Part shown: positions 1 to 8,677 of the stretch, piece by piece
Position numbering within the stretch: the stretch's first letter is position 1
Layout of the letters: every line of letters begins with the position of its first letter
Assembly (NCBI GenBank): GCA_016124615.1
Contig: WGNF01000003.1
Coordinates: 434,001-498,000, forward strand
Direction: 5' to 3'
DNA from: Paracoccaceae bacterium
GTDB lineage: Bacteria > Pseudomonadota > Alphaproteobacteria > Rhodobacterales > Rhodobacteraceae
DNA: 64,000 bases
The notes under the pieces: generated by a model
What the model was told of the DNA's origin: nothing
The model's input: only the letters and a program-made list of their open reading frames with translations
Databases searched by the model: none
Made by a program: the position numbers and the translations under genes

Positions 1-647
1 ACGCCGTCCGCGTGGCGGATGGCGGCATAGTAAAGCGTGTCGGCGCGGGTCAGCATCGGCGCCTCGGCATGGGTCAGGTAGCTGCCGCGGTCGTGATCGC
101 CGCCAAGGCCGGGGTAGATCAGCACCTGACCGGCAAGGCGGCGGTCGGCCTTCAGGGTCTGCGCCACGGCGGCGGCAAGGTTGCCGCCCGCGCTGTCGCC
201 CACCAGCACCAGCGGGCCGGGCACCGCGGCCAGCGTCGCCCGCGCGGCGGCGAGGGCGTCATCATAGGCGGCGGGGTGCAGGTGTTCGGGGGCAAGGCGG
301 TAATCGGCCGCGACAACGCGAAAGCCGGTGGTCTTGCAGATCTCGGCGCAGACATCGTCGTGGCTGTCGAGCCCGCCGACAACGAAACCGCCGCCGTGCA
401 GATAAAGCACCGTGACCGCCGCCGGGCCACAATCGTAGATCCGGCAGGGCACGCCGCCCAGGGCGCGATCTTCGGCCTCGACGCCCTCGGGGTAGCCCTT
501 GAAGAAGGCGCGGCACATCGCGTCATAGATCTCGCGCTGCCGGGCGACCGGGAAGGTCGCGGTTTCGGGCGGATACCAGCTTTCGCTGTCACGGATGAAC
601 GCCCAGGTTTCGGCGTCGATCAGGCTGGCGTAGTCGGGGGCGGTCAT
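1..647 (-). CDS. alpha/beta hydrolase, HSL-family esterase (3' end cut by window edge)
   Basis: Reading the minus strand from the ATG at 647 gives 215 open codons that run off the left edge, so the C-terminus, with the expected catalytic Asp and His, is missing. The visible part has the oxyanion-hole motif HGGGF at residues 84-88, the YRLAPEH segment at 116-122 and the nucleophile elbow GDSAGG with Ser152. These are diagnostic of the hormone-sensitive-lipase type of carboxylesterase. There is no signal peptide, so it is probably cytoplasmic. The substrate cannot be told; short-chain acyl esters are usual for the family. It is preceded by a DUF882 gene on the same strand, whose terminator lies between them. 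Confidence 0.85.
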   Translation of the reverse strand, partial: MTAPDYASLIDAETWAFIRDSESWYPPETATFPVARQREIYDAMCRAFFKGYPEGVEAEDRALGGVPCRIYDCGPAAVTVLYLHGGGFVVGGLDSHDDVCAEICKTTGFRVVAADYRLAPEHLHPAAYDDALAAARATLAAVPGPLVLVGDSAGGNLAAAVAQTLKADRRLAGQVLIYPGLGGDHDRGSYLTHAEAPMLTRADTLYYAAIRHADG

Positions 648-713
648 GGGGCGCGCGGTCTCCGGATTCCTCGGGCGCAGTGTCGCCGAGGGGCGGGGCG
701 GCGGCAAGAGCCC

Positions 714-743
714 AATGAAAAAGGCGCCGGATCACCGGCGCCT
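714..743 (-). terminator. intrinsic terminator of the DUF882 gene
   Basis: A perfect 9-bp stem (722-730 with 735-743, loop ATCA) is followed on the minus strand by TTTTTCATT. It sits just downstream of the DUF882 stop codon and upstream of the esterase, so the two genes are probably separate transcription units. Confidence 0.8.
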
Positions 744-769
744 GACAGGTCGGGGACAGGGGAAGGAGA

Positions 770-1339
770 TCAGCCGTTCCAGGTGCGGACCGGGCCGCAA
801 TCCATGTGCACGAAGTCCGAGCGCATGTAGCGCCCGACACCGCCCGCCTTGCAGGACATCGCGGCCGCGTAGATCTGGGGAACGTTGCGCGAGCTGAGCC
901 GCAGGTCGGCGGCCTCGCCCTGAATGTGCAGCGAATGCGCCGCGACGCCGCGCGATTCCATCCGCAGCATCGCGTTGGTCTGGGCGTTGCGGTAGCCCGA
1001 CAGCAGCATGTAGGGTTCGTTGACGTCCAGCAGCGCGTGGGTCGCGGCGATGATGTCCATCGTCTGCGGCGCCATCACGCGCACTTCATCGGCCCGCCAG
1101 TCGCGCATGAAGTAGTTCACTTCCTTCAGCGCTTCGGGGATGTACTGGCCGTCGATCCAGTAGATCGTGTCAAGGGTTTCGCCCGAACGCCCGGAATACA
1201 TCCGCAGGCGGCGCACATTGCCCGCGCCTTTGAGGAAGCCGAAGGCGTTGGCGTAGGTCGGGGCCGCGATCACGGCGGTTGCTGCGAAAGCACGCAATAG
1301 CCCGCGCCGCGAAAGGTTCGCTGAGGTCGTCAAAGTCAT
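770..1339 (-). CDS. DUF882 / YcbK-like M15 peptidase-fold exported protein
   Basis: This 189-residue protein starts with a twin-arginine type signal (SRRGLLRAF, residues 10-18, then a hydrophobic stretch ending near ANA at 30-32), so Tat export is likely. The mature part carries the M15A zinc-peptidase pattern: His138 and Asp145 in HIQGEAADLRL and His178 in FVHMDCG. This matches the DUF882/YcbK family, thought to act on peptidoglycan peptides, although its activity is poorly characterised. It is divergent from an L,D-transpeptidase, which supports a cell-wall role. The stop is followed by a good terminator. Confidence 0.85.
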   Translation of the reverse strand: MTLTTSANLSRRGLLRAFAATAVIAAPTYANAFGFLKGAGNVRRLRMYSGRSGETLDTIYWIDGQYIPEALKEVNYFMRDWRADEVRVMAPQTMDIIAATHALLDVNEPYMLLSGYRNAQTNAMLRMESRGVAAHSLHIQGEAADLRLSSRNVPQIYAAAMSCKAGGVGRYMRSDFVHMDCGPVRTWNG

Positions 1340-1648
1340 GGTGTCTTGCCTGTCCCGTCGTTATCGGAAGCCGCCTATACGGCGGTCACTGTTTCGATAT
1401 CCCCAAGTGCCCTATATGATTGCCACAGAATCTGTTGCTTCCCAACCTCGATCTGTCGGAAAATTTCCATTGCAAGGGGCGTCGGCGAAATCTTGCTGAA
1501 AATTGTCCACCGTGTCGGCCATGCCGCGCCTGTGGACAAATCGCCCGCTTGCGTTGCACACGGGCGACAACCGGCGGGAAGACTCGACGGGGGAGTGGAC
1601 AGCGGCGTGCAAATTGCCCAGAGAATAGAGACTAAAGATAGATCTGAC
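1340..1648. promoter_or_regulatory. divergent intergenic region, DUF882 / L,D-transpeptidase
   Basis: About 310 bp between two divergent cell-wall genes. It is less GC-rich than its surroundings and must hold both promoters, but no convincing -35/-10 pair stands out. The plus reading frame stays open through it up to the transpeptidase, but the encoded residues look random, so it is treated as non-coding. Confidence 0.5.
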
Positions 1649-3325
1649 ATGCGTTTTGAGGGTGTGATGATGGCGGTTTCGGCGATCTGGACGGGCGCGG
1701 CGGCGCGCAATGCCGGTACATTGGCCCGCAATGCCCGCGGACGACGTCTGCGCGGCTTCGTCGCCGTCGCGCTCTTTGGTCTGGGCATGGGAACGGCGGC
1801 CGGGGCGATCGATGCGCCGTCGGCCTTTGCGCAGGCGGTGGCCGAGGCTTCGGCCGGGGATACCGCGCTGTCCGAATTCTACAAGTCGACCAATTATGCG
1901 CCGGTCTGGACCGAGGCCGCCGATGCCGACCGCCGCGCCGCCTTTCTGGCCGCGCTGGACGTGGCCGACGTGCAGGGCCTGCCCGCCGCCCGCTATGACC
2001 GCAGCGGGCTGATCGCCCGGCTGCAGGACGCGGTGACCGAGCGGGATCGCGGCCGGGTCGAGGTCGAGATGAGCCGCGACTTTCTGCAATACGCGCGCGA
2101 CCTGCAAACCGGCATTCTGGTGCCGTCCGAGGTGGACGACGGCATGGTGCGCGTGGTGCCGCGCCGCGACCGGCTGGAGATGTTGCGCAACTTCGTGGCG
2201 GCCGAGCCCGCAGCGTTTCTGGCCGCACTGCCGCCGCAGGCGCCGGAATACAACGAGTTGCTGAAGGCCAAGCTGACGCTGGAACAACTGGCGGCGACCG
2301 ATGCCTGGGGCCCGCAGGTGCAATCGAAAGCGCTGAAGGCCGGGCAGACCGGCCCGGCGGTGGTGCAGCTGCGTGACCGGCTGATCGCGATGGGCTATCT
2401 CGCCCCCACCGCCAGCGCCAGCTATGACGACGACCTGACCTCGGCGGTGATGCGGTTTCAGGGCGACCACGGACTGACCCCCGACGGGGTCGCCGCCGCG
2501 GGCACGCTGGCCGAGGTGAACGTGCAGCCCGTCGACCGGCTGAAATCGGTCATCGTCGCGATGGAGCGGTGGCGCTGGATCAACATGGATCTGGGCGCCC
2601 GCCATGTCTGGGTCAACCTCGCCGATTTTTCGGCCGAGATCGTGGATGACGGCAAGGTCACCTTCGAGACGCCCGCGGTGATCGGGCAGAACATCAAGGA
2701 CCATCGCAGCCCGGAATTCTCGGACACGATGCGCTTCATGGACGTCAACCCGACGTGGAACGTGCCGCGCTCGATCGTGACCAAGGAATACCTGCCCGCG
2801 TTGCAGCAGAACCCCAATGCCGACGGGCAGTTGCAGCTGATCGACGCCAGCGGCCATGTGGTCGACCGCTCGACGGTGGATTTCACCCAGTATGACGCGA
2901 ACACCTTCCCGTTCGACCTCAAGCAACCGCCGTCGGATGGCAATGCGCTGGGGCTGGTGAAGTTCATGTTCCCGAACAAGTACAACATCTATCTGCATGA
3001 CACGCCGTCGAAATACCTGTTCAAGCGTGAGGTGCGCGCGTTCAGCCACGGCTGCATCCGGCTGGGCGAGCCGTTCAACTTCGCCTACACGCTGCTGGCC
3101 CGGCAAAGCGACAACCCGCAGGCGACGTTCAAGACGGCGCTGGACCGGCGGGTGGAAAACGTGGTGAACCTCGAACAGCCCATTCCGGTGCATCTGGTCT
3201 ATTTCACCGCGATCCCGACGCCGACCGGGTCGATGACCTACCGCCGCGATATCTATGGCCGCGACGCGGAAATTTTCGCGGCGCTGACCAAGGCCGGGGT
3301 GGCGCTTGACGTGAAAGCGAACTAG
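1649..3325 (+). CDS. L,D-transpeptidase (YcbB/LdtD type) with peptidoglycan-binding domain
   Basis: From the ATG at 1649 this is 558 residues; starts at 1664-1670 are also possible. A basic segment followed by a hydrophobic stretch ending near AFA is a signal peptide. The middle has a peptidoglycan-binding-1 like repeat (GPAVVQLRDRLIAMGYL). The C-terminal YkuD domain ends in the catalytic motif SHGCIRLGEP, with the nucleophile at Cys469. The family forms 3-3 cross-links in peptidoglycan in the periplasm, and length and domain order fit YcbB-like enzymes. The open frame extends upstream to 1346, but that part lacks coding character. Confidence 0.88.
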   Translation: MRFEGVMMAVSAIWTGAAARNAGTLARNARGRRLRGFVAVALFGLGMGTAAGAIDAPSAFAQAVAEASAGDTALSEFYKSTNYAPVWTEAADADRRAAFLAALDVADVQGLPAARYDRSGLIARLQDAVTERDRGRVEVEMSRDFLQYARDLQTGILVPSEVDDGMVRVVPRRDRLEMLRNFVAAEPAAFLAALPPQAPEYNELLKAKLTLEQLAATDAWGPQVQSKALKAGQTGPAVVQLRDRLIAMGYLAPTASASYDDDLTSAVMRFQGDHGLTPDGVAAAGTLAEVNVQPVDRLKSVIVAMERWRWINMDLGARHVWVNLADFSAEIVDDGKVTFETPAVIGQNIKDHRSPEFSDTMRFMDVNPTWNVPRSIVTKEYLPALQQNPNADGQLQLIDASGHVVDRSTVDFTQYDANTFPFDLKQPPSDGNALGLVKFMFPNKYNIYLHDTPSKYLFKREVRAFSHGCIRLGEPFNFAYTLLARQSDNPQATFKTALDRRVENVVNLEQPIPVHLVYFTAIPTPTGSMTYRRDIYGRDAEIFAALTKAGVALDVKAN

Positions 3326-3367
3326 ACCCTGCGCCGGGCGGCCTGGCGTCCGCCCCAAGGAGGGGAC

Positions 3368-4459
3368 ATGGGCCACACGATCCGCGATATCGCCGCAGCA
3401 CTTGGCGCCACGGCCGAGGGCGACCTTGACCTGAGCGTCACCGGCGCGGCCGAGCCCGCCAGCGCACGCGCCGATCAACTGGCGCTGGTCAGCGACCCGA
3501 AATATGCCGACGGGCTGGCCAAGGGGGCGGCGCAGGCTGCGCTGCTGTGGCCCGGTGCCGACTGGCGCGCGCTGGGGCTGCGGGCGGCGGTCTACGCGAC
3601 CCGACCCCGTTACGCGATGTCGGGGCTGACCCGCCTGATGGATCCCGGCCCGGCGATCGCCCCCGGCATCCATGCCACCGCCATCGTGGACCCAAGCGCG
3701 CAGATCGGCGAGGGCGCGGCTATCGGCCCCTTCGTGGTGATCGGCGCGGGCGTCCGCATCGGGCCGCGCGCCCGCATCGCCAGCCATTGCACGATCGACA
3801 CCGACGCCCGCATCGGCGCCGATGCGCTGATCCTGCAAGGCGTGGTGATCGGCGCGCGCTGCGCCATCGGTGCGCGGTTCATCGCACAACCGGGCGTGGT
3901 GATCGGCGGCGACGGCTTTTCCTTCGTGACGCCCGAGAAATCCGGCGTCGAGGAAATCCGCGAGACGCTGGGCGCGCGGGCCGAAATCCGGGCGCAAAGC
4001 TGGACCCGCATCCACTCGCTGGGTGCGGTGACGATCGGCGACGATGTCGAGATCGGCGCCAACAGCACGGTGGACCGCGGCACGATCCGCGACACGATGA
4101 TCGGCGATGGCACCAAGCTCGACAATCAGGTGATGCTGGGCCACAACGTCGTGGTGGGGCGCGACTGCCTGCTGTGCGGCCATGTCGGCATCGCGGGATC
4201 GACGACCATCGGCGACCGCGTGGTGATGGCGGGCAAGGTTGGCGTCAGCGACAACATCTCGGTCGGCGACGACGTGATCGCGGGCGGCGCCACGGTAATC
4301 CTGTCGAACGTGCCGGCGGGGCGGGTCATTCTGGGCTATCCGGCGATGAAGATGGAGGCGCAGGTGGAATCCTACAAAGGCTTCCGCCGCTTGCCCCGGC
4401 TTTTCGCGCAGGTGGCCGAGCTGCAAAAAGCGGTTTCAAAGCTGACCAAGTCTGACTAA
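3368..4459 (+). CDS. lpxD: UDP-3-O-acylglucosamine N-acyltransferase LpxD
   Basis: This is a full-length LpxD of 363 residues. The N-terminal uridine-binding region (about 1-100) precedes a long left-handed beta-helix of hexapeptide repeats. The catalytic His is His259 in MLGHNVVVG. It transfers a 3-hydroxyacyl chain from ACP to the 2-amino group of UDP-3-O-acylglucosamine, the third step of lipid A synthesis, in the cytosol. A good Shine-Dalgarno (AAGGAGG) lies 5-12 bases upstream of the ATG. It is separated from the main lpxA-lpxI-lpxB cluster (about 34-36 kb) and followed by an ACP and a ketoacyl synthase, suggesting a local acyl-supply unit. Confidence 0.95.
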   Translation: MGHTIRDIAAALGATAEGDLDLSVTGAAEPASARADQLALVSDPKYADGLAKGAAQAALLWPGADWRALGLRAAVYATRPRYAMSGLTRLMDPGPAIAPGIHATAIVDPSAQIGEGAAIGPFVVIGAGVRIGPRARIASHCTIDTDARIGADALILQGVVIGARCAIGARFIAQPGVVIGGDGFSFVTPEKSGVEEIRETLGARAEIRAQSWTRIHSLGAVTIGDDVEIGANSTVDRGTIRDTMIGDGTKLDNQVMLGHNVVVGRDCLLCGHVGIAGSTTIGDRVVMAGKVGVSDNISVGDDVIAGGATVILSNVPAGRVILGYPAMKMEAQVESYKGFRRLPRLFAQVAELQKAVSKLTKSD

Positions 4460-4510
4460 ATAGCCGCGGCGCGCGGACTTCGCCGGAATGGCGGGAAGGC
4501 AGGAACAGAT

Positions 4511-4777
4511 ATGTCGAACGAGGTCAGGGACCGGGTGATCGCGATCATCGCCGAACAGGCGGTGCTGGACGTCGCCGATGTGAAACCCGAGGCGAGCCTG
4601 GAGGATCTGGGCATCGACAGCCTCGGGCTGGTGGAATCGATCTTCGCGATCGAGGAGGCGTTCGACATTTCCGTACCGTTCAACGCCAACGAGCCCGAGC
4701 AGAGCGAGTTCGACATCTCGACCGTCGCCTCGATCGTGGCGGCCGTCGAAGCGCTGGTGGCCGGGCAGAAGGGATGA
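4511..4777 (+). CDS. acyl carrier protein (dedicated, AcpXL-like)
   Basis: This 88-residue acidic helical protein has the phosphopantetheine site DLGIDSLG, with Ser39 as the attachment point. It differs from housekeeping AcpP in having an extra loop (PFNANEPEQSEF, about 57-68) between helices II and III, as special-purpose ACPs such as AcpXL do. Its stop overlaps the start of the ketoacyl synthase by four bases (ATGA), so the two are translationally coupled. The position behind lpxD suggests it carries acyl chains for lipid A or another envelope lipid; that is inference. Confidence 0.88.
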   Translation: MSNEVRDRVIAIIAEQAVLDVADVKPEASLEDLGIDSLGLVESIFAIEEAFDISVPFNANEPEQSEFDISTVASIVAAVEALVAGQKG

Positions 4778-5982
4778 GGCGCGTCGTCATCACCGGGGCG
4801 GGCACGGTCAACGCCCTGGCGCAAGACGTGGCTGGCACCTTCGCGGCCTTCCGCGAGGGGCGCAGCGGCATCGGCGATCTGGATATCCGCGATGTCGACC
4901 GGCTGTCGATCAAGATCGGCGGTCAGGTCAAGGGCTGGGATCCCGAGGCGCATTTCAACCGCCAGCAGATCGTGCTGTACGACCGCTTCACCCAGTTCAC
5001 GCTGATCGCAGCCAAGCAGGCGATCACCCAGGCCGGGCTGAATTTCGACGGCCATCTGGGCTATGAGGCGGGCGTGGTGCTGGGCACCGCGGGCGGTGGC
5101 GTCAACACCTGGGACGAGAATTACCGGGCCGTCTACGAAGAGGGCAAGAACCGCGTTCACCCCTTCGTCGTGCCCAAGCTGATGAACAACGCCGCCGCCA
5201 GCCACATCTCGATGGAGTTCAACCTGCGCGGCCCGTCGTTCACCGTCGCGACCGCCTGCGCAAGTTCGAACCACGCGATGGGTCTGGCCTTCCAGATGAT
5301 CCGCGGCGGGGGCGCCAAGGCGATGGTTACCGGCGGGTCGGAATCGATGCTGTGCTTCGGCGGCATCAAGGCCTGGGAAGGGCTGCGCGTCATGTCGAAA
5401 GACGCCTGCCGCCCGTTCAGCGCCAATCGCAACGGCATGGTGCAGGGTGAAGGGGCGGCGGTCTTCGTGTTCGAGGATTACGAGCATGCCCGCGCCCGTG
5501 GCGCCGAGATTCTGGCCGAGGTGGTCGGCTTTGCCATGACCTCGGATGCGTCGGACATCGTGATGCCGTCGAAACAGGGCGCCGCACGGGCCATCGCCGG
5601 GGCGCTGCGCGACGCCCGGCTGAACGGCGAGGAAGTCGGCTACATCAACGCCCACGGCACCGGCACCTCGGCCAACGACAAGACCGAATGCGCGGCGGTG
5701 GCGGATGTGTTCGGCCATCACGCCGACAAGCTGATGATTTCCTCGACCAAGTCGATGCATGGCCATGTCATCGGCGGCACCGGCGCGGTGGAGCTGCTGG
5801 CCTGCATCATGGCGCTGCGCGACGGCGTCATCGCGCCGACGATCGGCTATGAAGAGCCGGATCCGGAATGTGCGCTGGATGTGGTGCCCAACACGGCGCG
5901 CGACGCGCAGGTAGATGTGGTGCTGTCGAACGCCTTCGCCTTTGGCGGGCTGAACGCGGTGCTGGCGCTGCGCCGCGCCTAG
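4774..5982 (+). CDS. beta-ketoacyl-ACP synthase, FabF-like
   Basis: This 402-residue thiolase-fold condensing enzyme has a complete triad: Cys162 in TACASSNH, His294 in NAHGTGTSANDKTE and His331 in KSMHGHVIGG. It elongates acyl-ACP with malonyl-ACP. It is coupled by a 4-base overlap to the ACP, which is its probable partner. The layout lpxD-ACP-KAS recalls the very-long-chain acyl module of rhizobial lipid A (acpXL-fabF2-fabF1), but only one synthase and no LpxXL acyltransferase is present here. The product is therefore unknown. It converges on ialB across a hairpin. Confidence 0.92.
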   Translation: MRRVVITGAGTVNALAQDVAGTFAAFREGRSGIGDLDIRDVDRLSIKIGGQVKGWDPEAHFNRQQIVLYDRFTQFTLIAAKQAITQAGLNFDGHLGYEAGVVLGTAGGGVNTWDENYRAVYEEGKNRVHPFVVPKLMNNAAASHISMEFNLRGPSFTVATACASSNHAMGLAFQMIRGGGAKAMVTGGSESMLCFGGIKAWEGLRVMSKDACRPFSANRNGMVQGEGAAVFVFEDYEHARARGAEILAEVVGFAMTSDASDIVMPSKQGAARAIAGALRDARLNGEEVGYINAHGTGTSANDKTECAAVADVFGHHADKLMISSTKSMHGHVIGGTGAVELLACIMALRDGVIAPTIGYEEPDPECALDVVPNTARDAQVDVVLSNAFAFGGLNAVLALRRA

Positions 5983-5985
5983 GGT

Positions 5986-6010
5986 GGCGCCGCCCCGCCG
6001 GGGCAGCGCC
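5986..6010. terminator. bidirectional hairpin between KAS and ialB
   Basis: An 11-bp stem with one mismatch (5986-5996 with 6000-6010) fills the gap between the two convergent stop codons. It has no U-tract, so termination efficiency is uncertain. Confidence 0.45.
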
Positions 6011-6018
6011 GTATCGCG

Positions 6019-6687
6019 TCAGTTCCCTGCGGCAGGGGCCGGTGCAGGGGCGGCGGGAGCCGCAGCGGTAGCGGCCGCGTTCAGTTTCGTCGCGGTGTCG
6101 TAGCCGGCGGTGAAGCCCTTCAGCGACACCGTCAGCTCGACCTTCTGGTCGGGTGCGGCGACCGGGATGATCGTCAGGGCGATCTTCTGGCCCTTCTTCA
6201 TCGCGGCGAGTTCATCGGCGGTGAAGCCGACGCGCGCGACGCAGCCCGCCGTGTTGCAGAACAGGAACGGATAGACCTTGGCGGGCAGCGCGTCGATCTG
6301 CAGGGTGACCTGCTGGGTCAGCAGCGTTTCCAGCGGCGTCACGATCGTCGCCCCGGCGGCGGCGGGTTGACCGGCAGGCAGCCCGACGGCCGAGAATTCG
6401 GCGACCGAGTTGCCCTGTTCGTCTTTCAGCAACTGGTAGGCCTGGCAGGGATCGTGGCCATCCTGCGCATGAACGCAGCGCACTTCCCAATCGCCCGAGG
6501 TCGACTGGACATAGGCCGAGCCGATGCCGCTGGTATCGGCGGCCGGTGCGCCGGTCGAGGGGGCGGTGGCGTCTGCAGCGGGCGCTGCGGGGGCGGGGGT
6601 GGTGGTGTCGGCCCCGGCGGCGGTTGCAAGGGCAAGCGCGGCGGCAAGGGTGAAGGCCGTGGTCAGTCTGAGCATTTTGCGATCCAT
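6019..6687 (-). CDS. invasion-associated locus B (IalB) family protein
   Basis: From the ATG at 6687 this is 222 residues; an ATG at 6675 is an alternative. The signal peptide is MLRLTTAFTLAAALALATAAGA. A low-complexity Ala/Pro/Thr linker follows, then the IalB domain beginning at WEVRCVHAQDG, with paired cysteines (RCVHAQDGHDPC and FCNTAGC) that can form disulfides in the periplasm. The C-terminus is Ala/Pro-rich. IalB proteins are common in alphaproteobacteria, where they affect host-cell invasion in Bartonella; the role in free-living species is unknown. The longer upstream frame adds only unstructured residues and was not used. Confidence 0.88.
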   Translation of the reverse strand: MDRKMLRLTTAFTLAAALALATAAGADTTTPAPAAPAADATAPSTGAPAADTSGIGSAYVQSTSGDWEVRCVHAQDGHDPCQAYQLLKDEQGNSVAEFSAVGLPAGQPAAAGATIVTPLETLLTQQVTLQIDALPAKVYPFLFCNTAGCVARVGFTADELAAMKKGQKIALTIIPVAAPDQKVELTVSLKGFTAGYDTATKLNAAATAAAPAAPAPAPAAGN

Positions 6688-6796
6688 GAATGGCCGGATT
6701 TCGGTCCGGCGCCGTGTAACACAGGGGGGGCCGGGTGTCAGGGGTGATTTCGCCGCGGCGCGCGTTGGTGCGGGCAGAAATTTGCCATCGGGGCCA

Positions 6797-6866
6797 AACG
6801 AAAAGGGCCCCAAAAGGCCCTTTCCACTTCTTTTTTTCTCCCCGTCGGACCGGCCGACTTTTTCTA
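6797..6866 (-). ncRNA. candidate small RNA (about 70 nt, minus strand)
   Basis: On the minus strand a promoter-like pair (6873-6901) is followed by a 5-bp hairpin (CCGAC/GTCGG), a purine-rich stretch and an intrinsic terminator made of AAAGGGCC/GGCCCTTT (6802-6823) followed by TTTTCGTTT. This is the architecture of a trans-acting small RNA with no open reading frame. The ends are guesses from the promoter and terminator. The terminator hairpin could instead serve the plus strand, where a T-rich run begins 7 bases after the stem. The RNA matches no family I recognise. Confidence 0.35.
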
Positions 6867-6872
6867 CGTCGG

Positions 6873-6901
6873 ACGCTACGGCGGAATGACGAATGCGTCA
6901 A
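6873..6901 (-). promoter_or_regulatory. putative sigma-70 promoter of the candidate small RNA
   Basis: On the minus strand the -35 is TTGACG (6896-6901), the spacer is 17 bases and the -10 is TAGCGT (6873-6878). The -35 is strong and the -10 is weak. Confidence 0.35.
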
Positions 6902-6940
6902 CAGGGAATCTGGATCAGGCGCAACACCTTGTGGCCTACC

Positions 6941-6967
6941 AAAAAAGACCGCGCCCGGCGGGCGCGG
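6941..6967 (-). terminator. orphan intrinsic terminator, minus strand
   Basis: A perfect 8-bp GC stem (6949-6956 with 6960-6967, 3-base loop) is followed on the minus strand by TCTTTTTT. No minus-strand gene lies upstream of it before the HerA-like gene start at 7129, so it must end an unseen short transcript or block antisense transcription. Confidence 0.7.
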
Positions 6968-7128
6968 CCAGTCTGACAGGGAGGATGTGATGCCCGCCGC
7001 CACACCGTGGCACCGGACAAGATGAAGGGTGGCGCGGCCCGCTTAACAAAGTATGTTGACCGCCGTGCGGAAAGTGGCGCGGGCCGTTTCCGCATCGGTC
7101 GGGATGGGTCGGAACAAGGAATTTTGAT

Positions 7129-8676
7129 ATGACGGGCAGCATTTTTGTGGGCGGCGGCGGCGAGGGCTACACGACCCCGCAGGATCTGCTGCTGAAGTTC
7201 GGCAACCGTCACGGCCTGATCGCTGGCGCCACCGGCACCGGCAAGACGGTCACCTTGCAGGTGCTGGCCGAAGGTTTCAGCCGCGCGGGCGTGCCGGTCT
7301 TCATGGCCGATGTGAAGGGCGACCTTGCGGGGCTGGCCGTGGCCGGGTCCGAGGCGGGCAAGCTGCACCCGGCCTTTCTGAAGCGCGCCGCGACGATCGG
7401 GCTTGCCAGCCTCGACTATGCCGCCTTTCCGGTGACGTTCTGGGACATTTTCGGCCAGCAGGGCCACCCGGTCCGCGCCACGGTGGCCGAGATGGGGCCG
7501 CTGTTGCTGGCCCGGCTGATGCAGCTGAACGACGTGCAGGAGGGCGTGCTGAACATCGCCTTCCGCCTCTCGGACGAAGAGGGGCTGCCGCTCCTCGACC
7601 TGAAGGATTTGCAGGCACTGCTGGTCTTTATCGGCCAGAATGCCGCCGAGATCGGGTTGAAATACGGCAACGTTGACAAATCCTCGATCGGGGCGATCCA
7701 GCGCGCGCTGCTGGTGCTGGAAAATCAGGGCGCGACCGGGTTCTTTGGCGAACCGGCGCTGGATCTGGCCGATCTGATGCGGGTCGATCCCGACGGGCGC
7801 GGCCGGGTCAACATCCTTGCCGCCGACAGACTGATGCAATCGCCGCAGCTTTACGCGACCTTCCTGCTCTGGCTGATGTCGGAACTGTTCGAGCAACTGC
7901 CCGAGGTCGGCGACCCCGATCAGCCGAAGCTCGTGTTCTTCTTCGACGAGGCGCATCTGCTGTTTGACGACGCGCCGAAGCCGCTGGTGGCGAAGGTGGA
8001 ACAGGTGGCGCGGCTGATCCGCTCGAAAGGGGTGGGCATCTATTTCATCACCCAGAACCCCGGCGACGTGCCCGATAACATTCTCGGTCAACTCGGCAAC
8101 CGCGTGCAGCACGCCTTGCGCGCCTTCACCGCCAAGGATCAGCAAGACCTGCGGCGGGCGGCGCAGAACTACCGGCCGAACCCGCGCTTTTCGGTTGAGG
8201 ATGCGATCCGCGATGTCGGCATCGGCGAGGCGGTGACGTCATTCCTGCTCGACAAGGGCGATCCCGGCATGGTGGAGCGCACGCTGGTGCGCCCGCCGTC
8301 GTCGCAGATCGGCGCGATTGACGCCGCCACCCGCGCGGCGGTGATCGCCGCCTCGCCGTTCAAGGGCAAATACGACACCACGCTGGACCGTGACAGCGCG
8401 TTCGAGCGATTGCAGGCCCGCGCGAATGGCGCCGCATCCGAGGCGCAGGCGGCGGTGACGCAGGGGGCGCAAGAGTTCAACGCGGCCCGTCGCTATACCG
8501 CGGGCAGCACCGGCGGCGGCACCCGCATCGGCAGCGCCCCGGCCAAACCCGCGCCCGCCAGCCGCACCGACAGCCTTGGCACCGCCTTTGCCAAAAGCTT
8601 CGTGCGCACCCTCGGCTCCACCGCCAGCCGCGAGATCATCCGCGGCGTGATGGGCGGGCTGTTCCGGGCGCGGTGA
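7129..8676 (+). CDS. HerA/YjgR-like ATPase (DUF853)
   Basis: This 515-residue protein belongs to the DUF853 (YjgR) branch of the FtsK/HerA ATPases. The Walker A motif is GATGTGKT (33-40) and the Walker B FFFDEAH lies near 270. The N-terminal half has the family's VKGDLAGLA segment, and a low-complexity Ala/Gly/Thr stretch precedes the C-terminus. Its biochemical role is not settled; DNA translocation is inferred from HerA relatives. A Shine-Dalgarno AAGGAA precedes the ATG. The stop codon is one base from that of the convergent CorC-type gene, so no terminator fits between them. Confidence 0.85.
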   Translation: MTGSIFVGGGGEGYTTPQDLLLKFGNRHGLIAGATGTGKTVTLQVLAEGFSRAGVPVFMADVKGDLAGLAVAGSEAGKLHPAFLKRAATIGLASLDYAAFPVTFWDIFGQQGHPVRATVAEMGPLLLARLMQLNDVQEGVLNIAFRLSDEEGLPLLDLKDLQALLVFIGQNAAEIGLKYGNVDKSSIGAIQRALLVLENQGATGFFGEPALDLADLMRVDPDGRGRVNILAADRLMQSPQLYATFLLWLMSELFEQLPEVGDPDQPKLVFFFDEAHLLFDDAPKPLVAKVEQVARLIRSKGVGIYFITQNPGDVPDNILGQLGNRVQHALRAFTAKDQQDLRRAAQNYRPNPRFSVEDAIRDVGIGEAVTSFLLDKGDPGMVERTLVRPPSSQIGAIDAATRAAVIAASPFKGKYDTTLDRDSAFERLQARANGAASEAQAAVTQGAQEFNAARRYTAGSTGGGTRIGSAPAKPAPASRTDSLGTAFAKSFVRTLGSTASREIIRGVMGGLFRAR

Positions 8677-8677
8677 T

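Larger units (their letters stand above)
6688..7128. other. 440-bp intergenic region with orphan terminators
   Basis: This lies between ialB (minus) and the HerA-like gene (plus). It contains two intrinsic-terminator hairpins pointing in the minus direction that belong to no visible ORF, plus a promoter-like pair between them. No ORF here looks coding. It may hold one or two small RNA genes, listed separately. Confidence 0.55.

Noticed and set aside
1346-1648. Upstream extension of the L,D-transpeptidase
   Set aside because: The residues lack coding character and would place 101 amino acids before the signal peptide.
1412-4426. 1004-residue open frame on the minus strand across the transpeptidase and lpxD genes
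   Set aside because: It is antisense to two clear genes, His/Arg/Gln-rich like GC-driven shadows, and has no family pattern.
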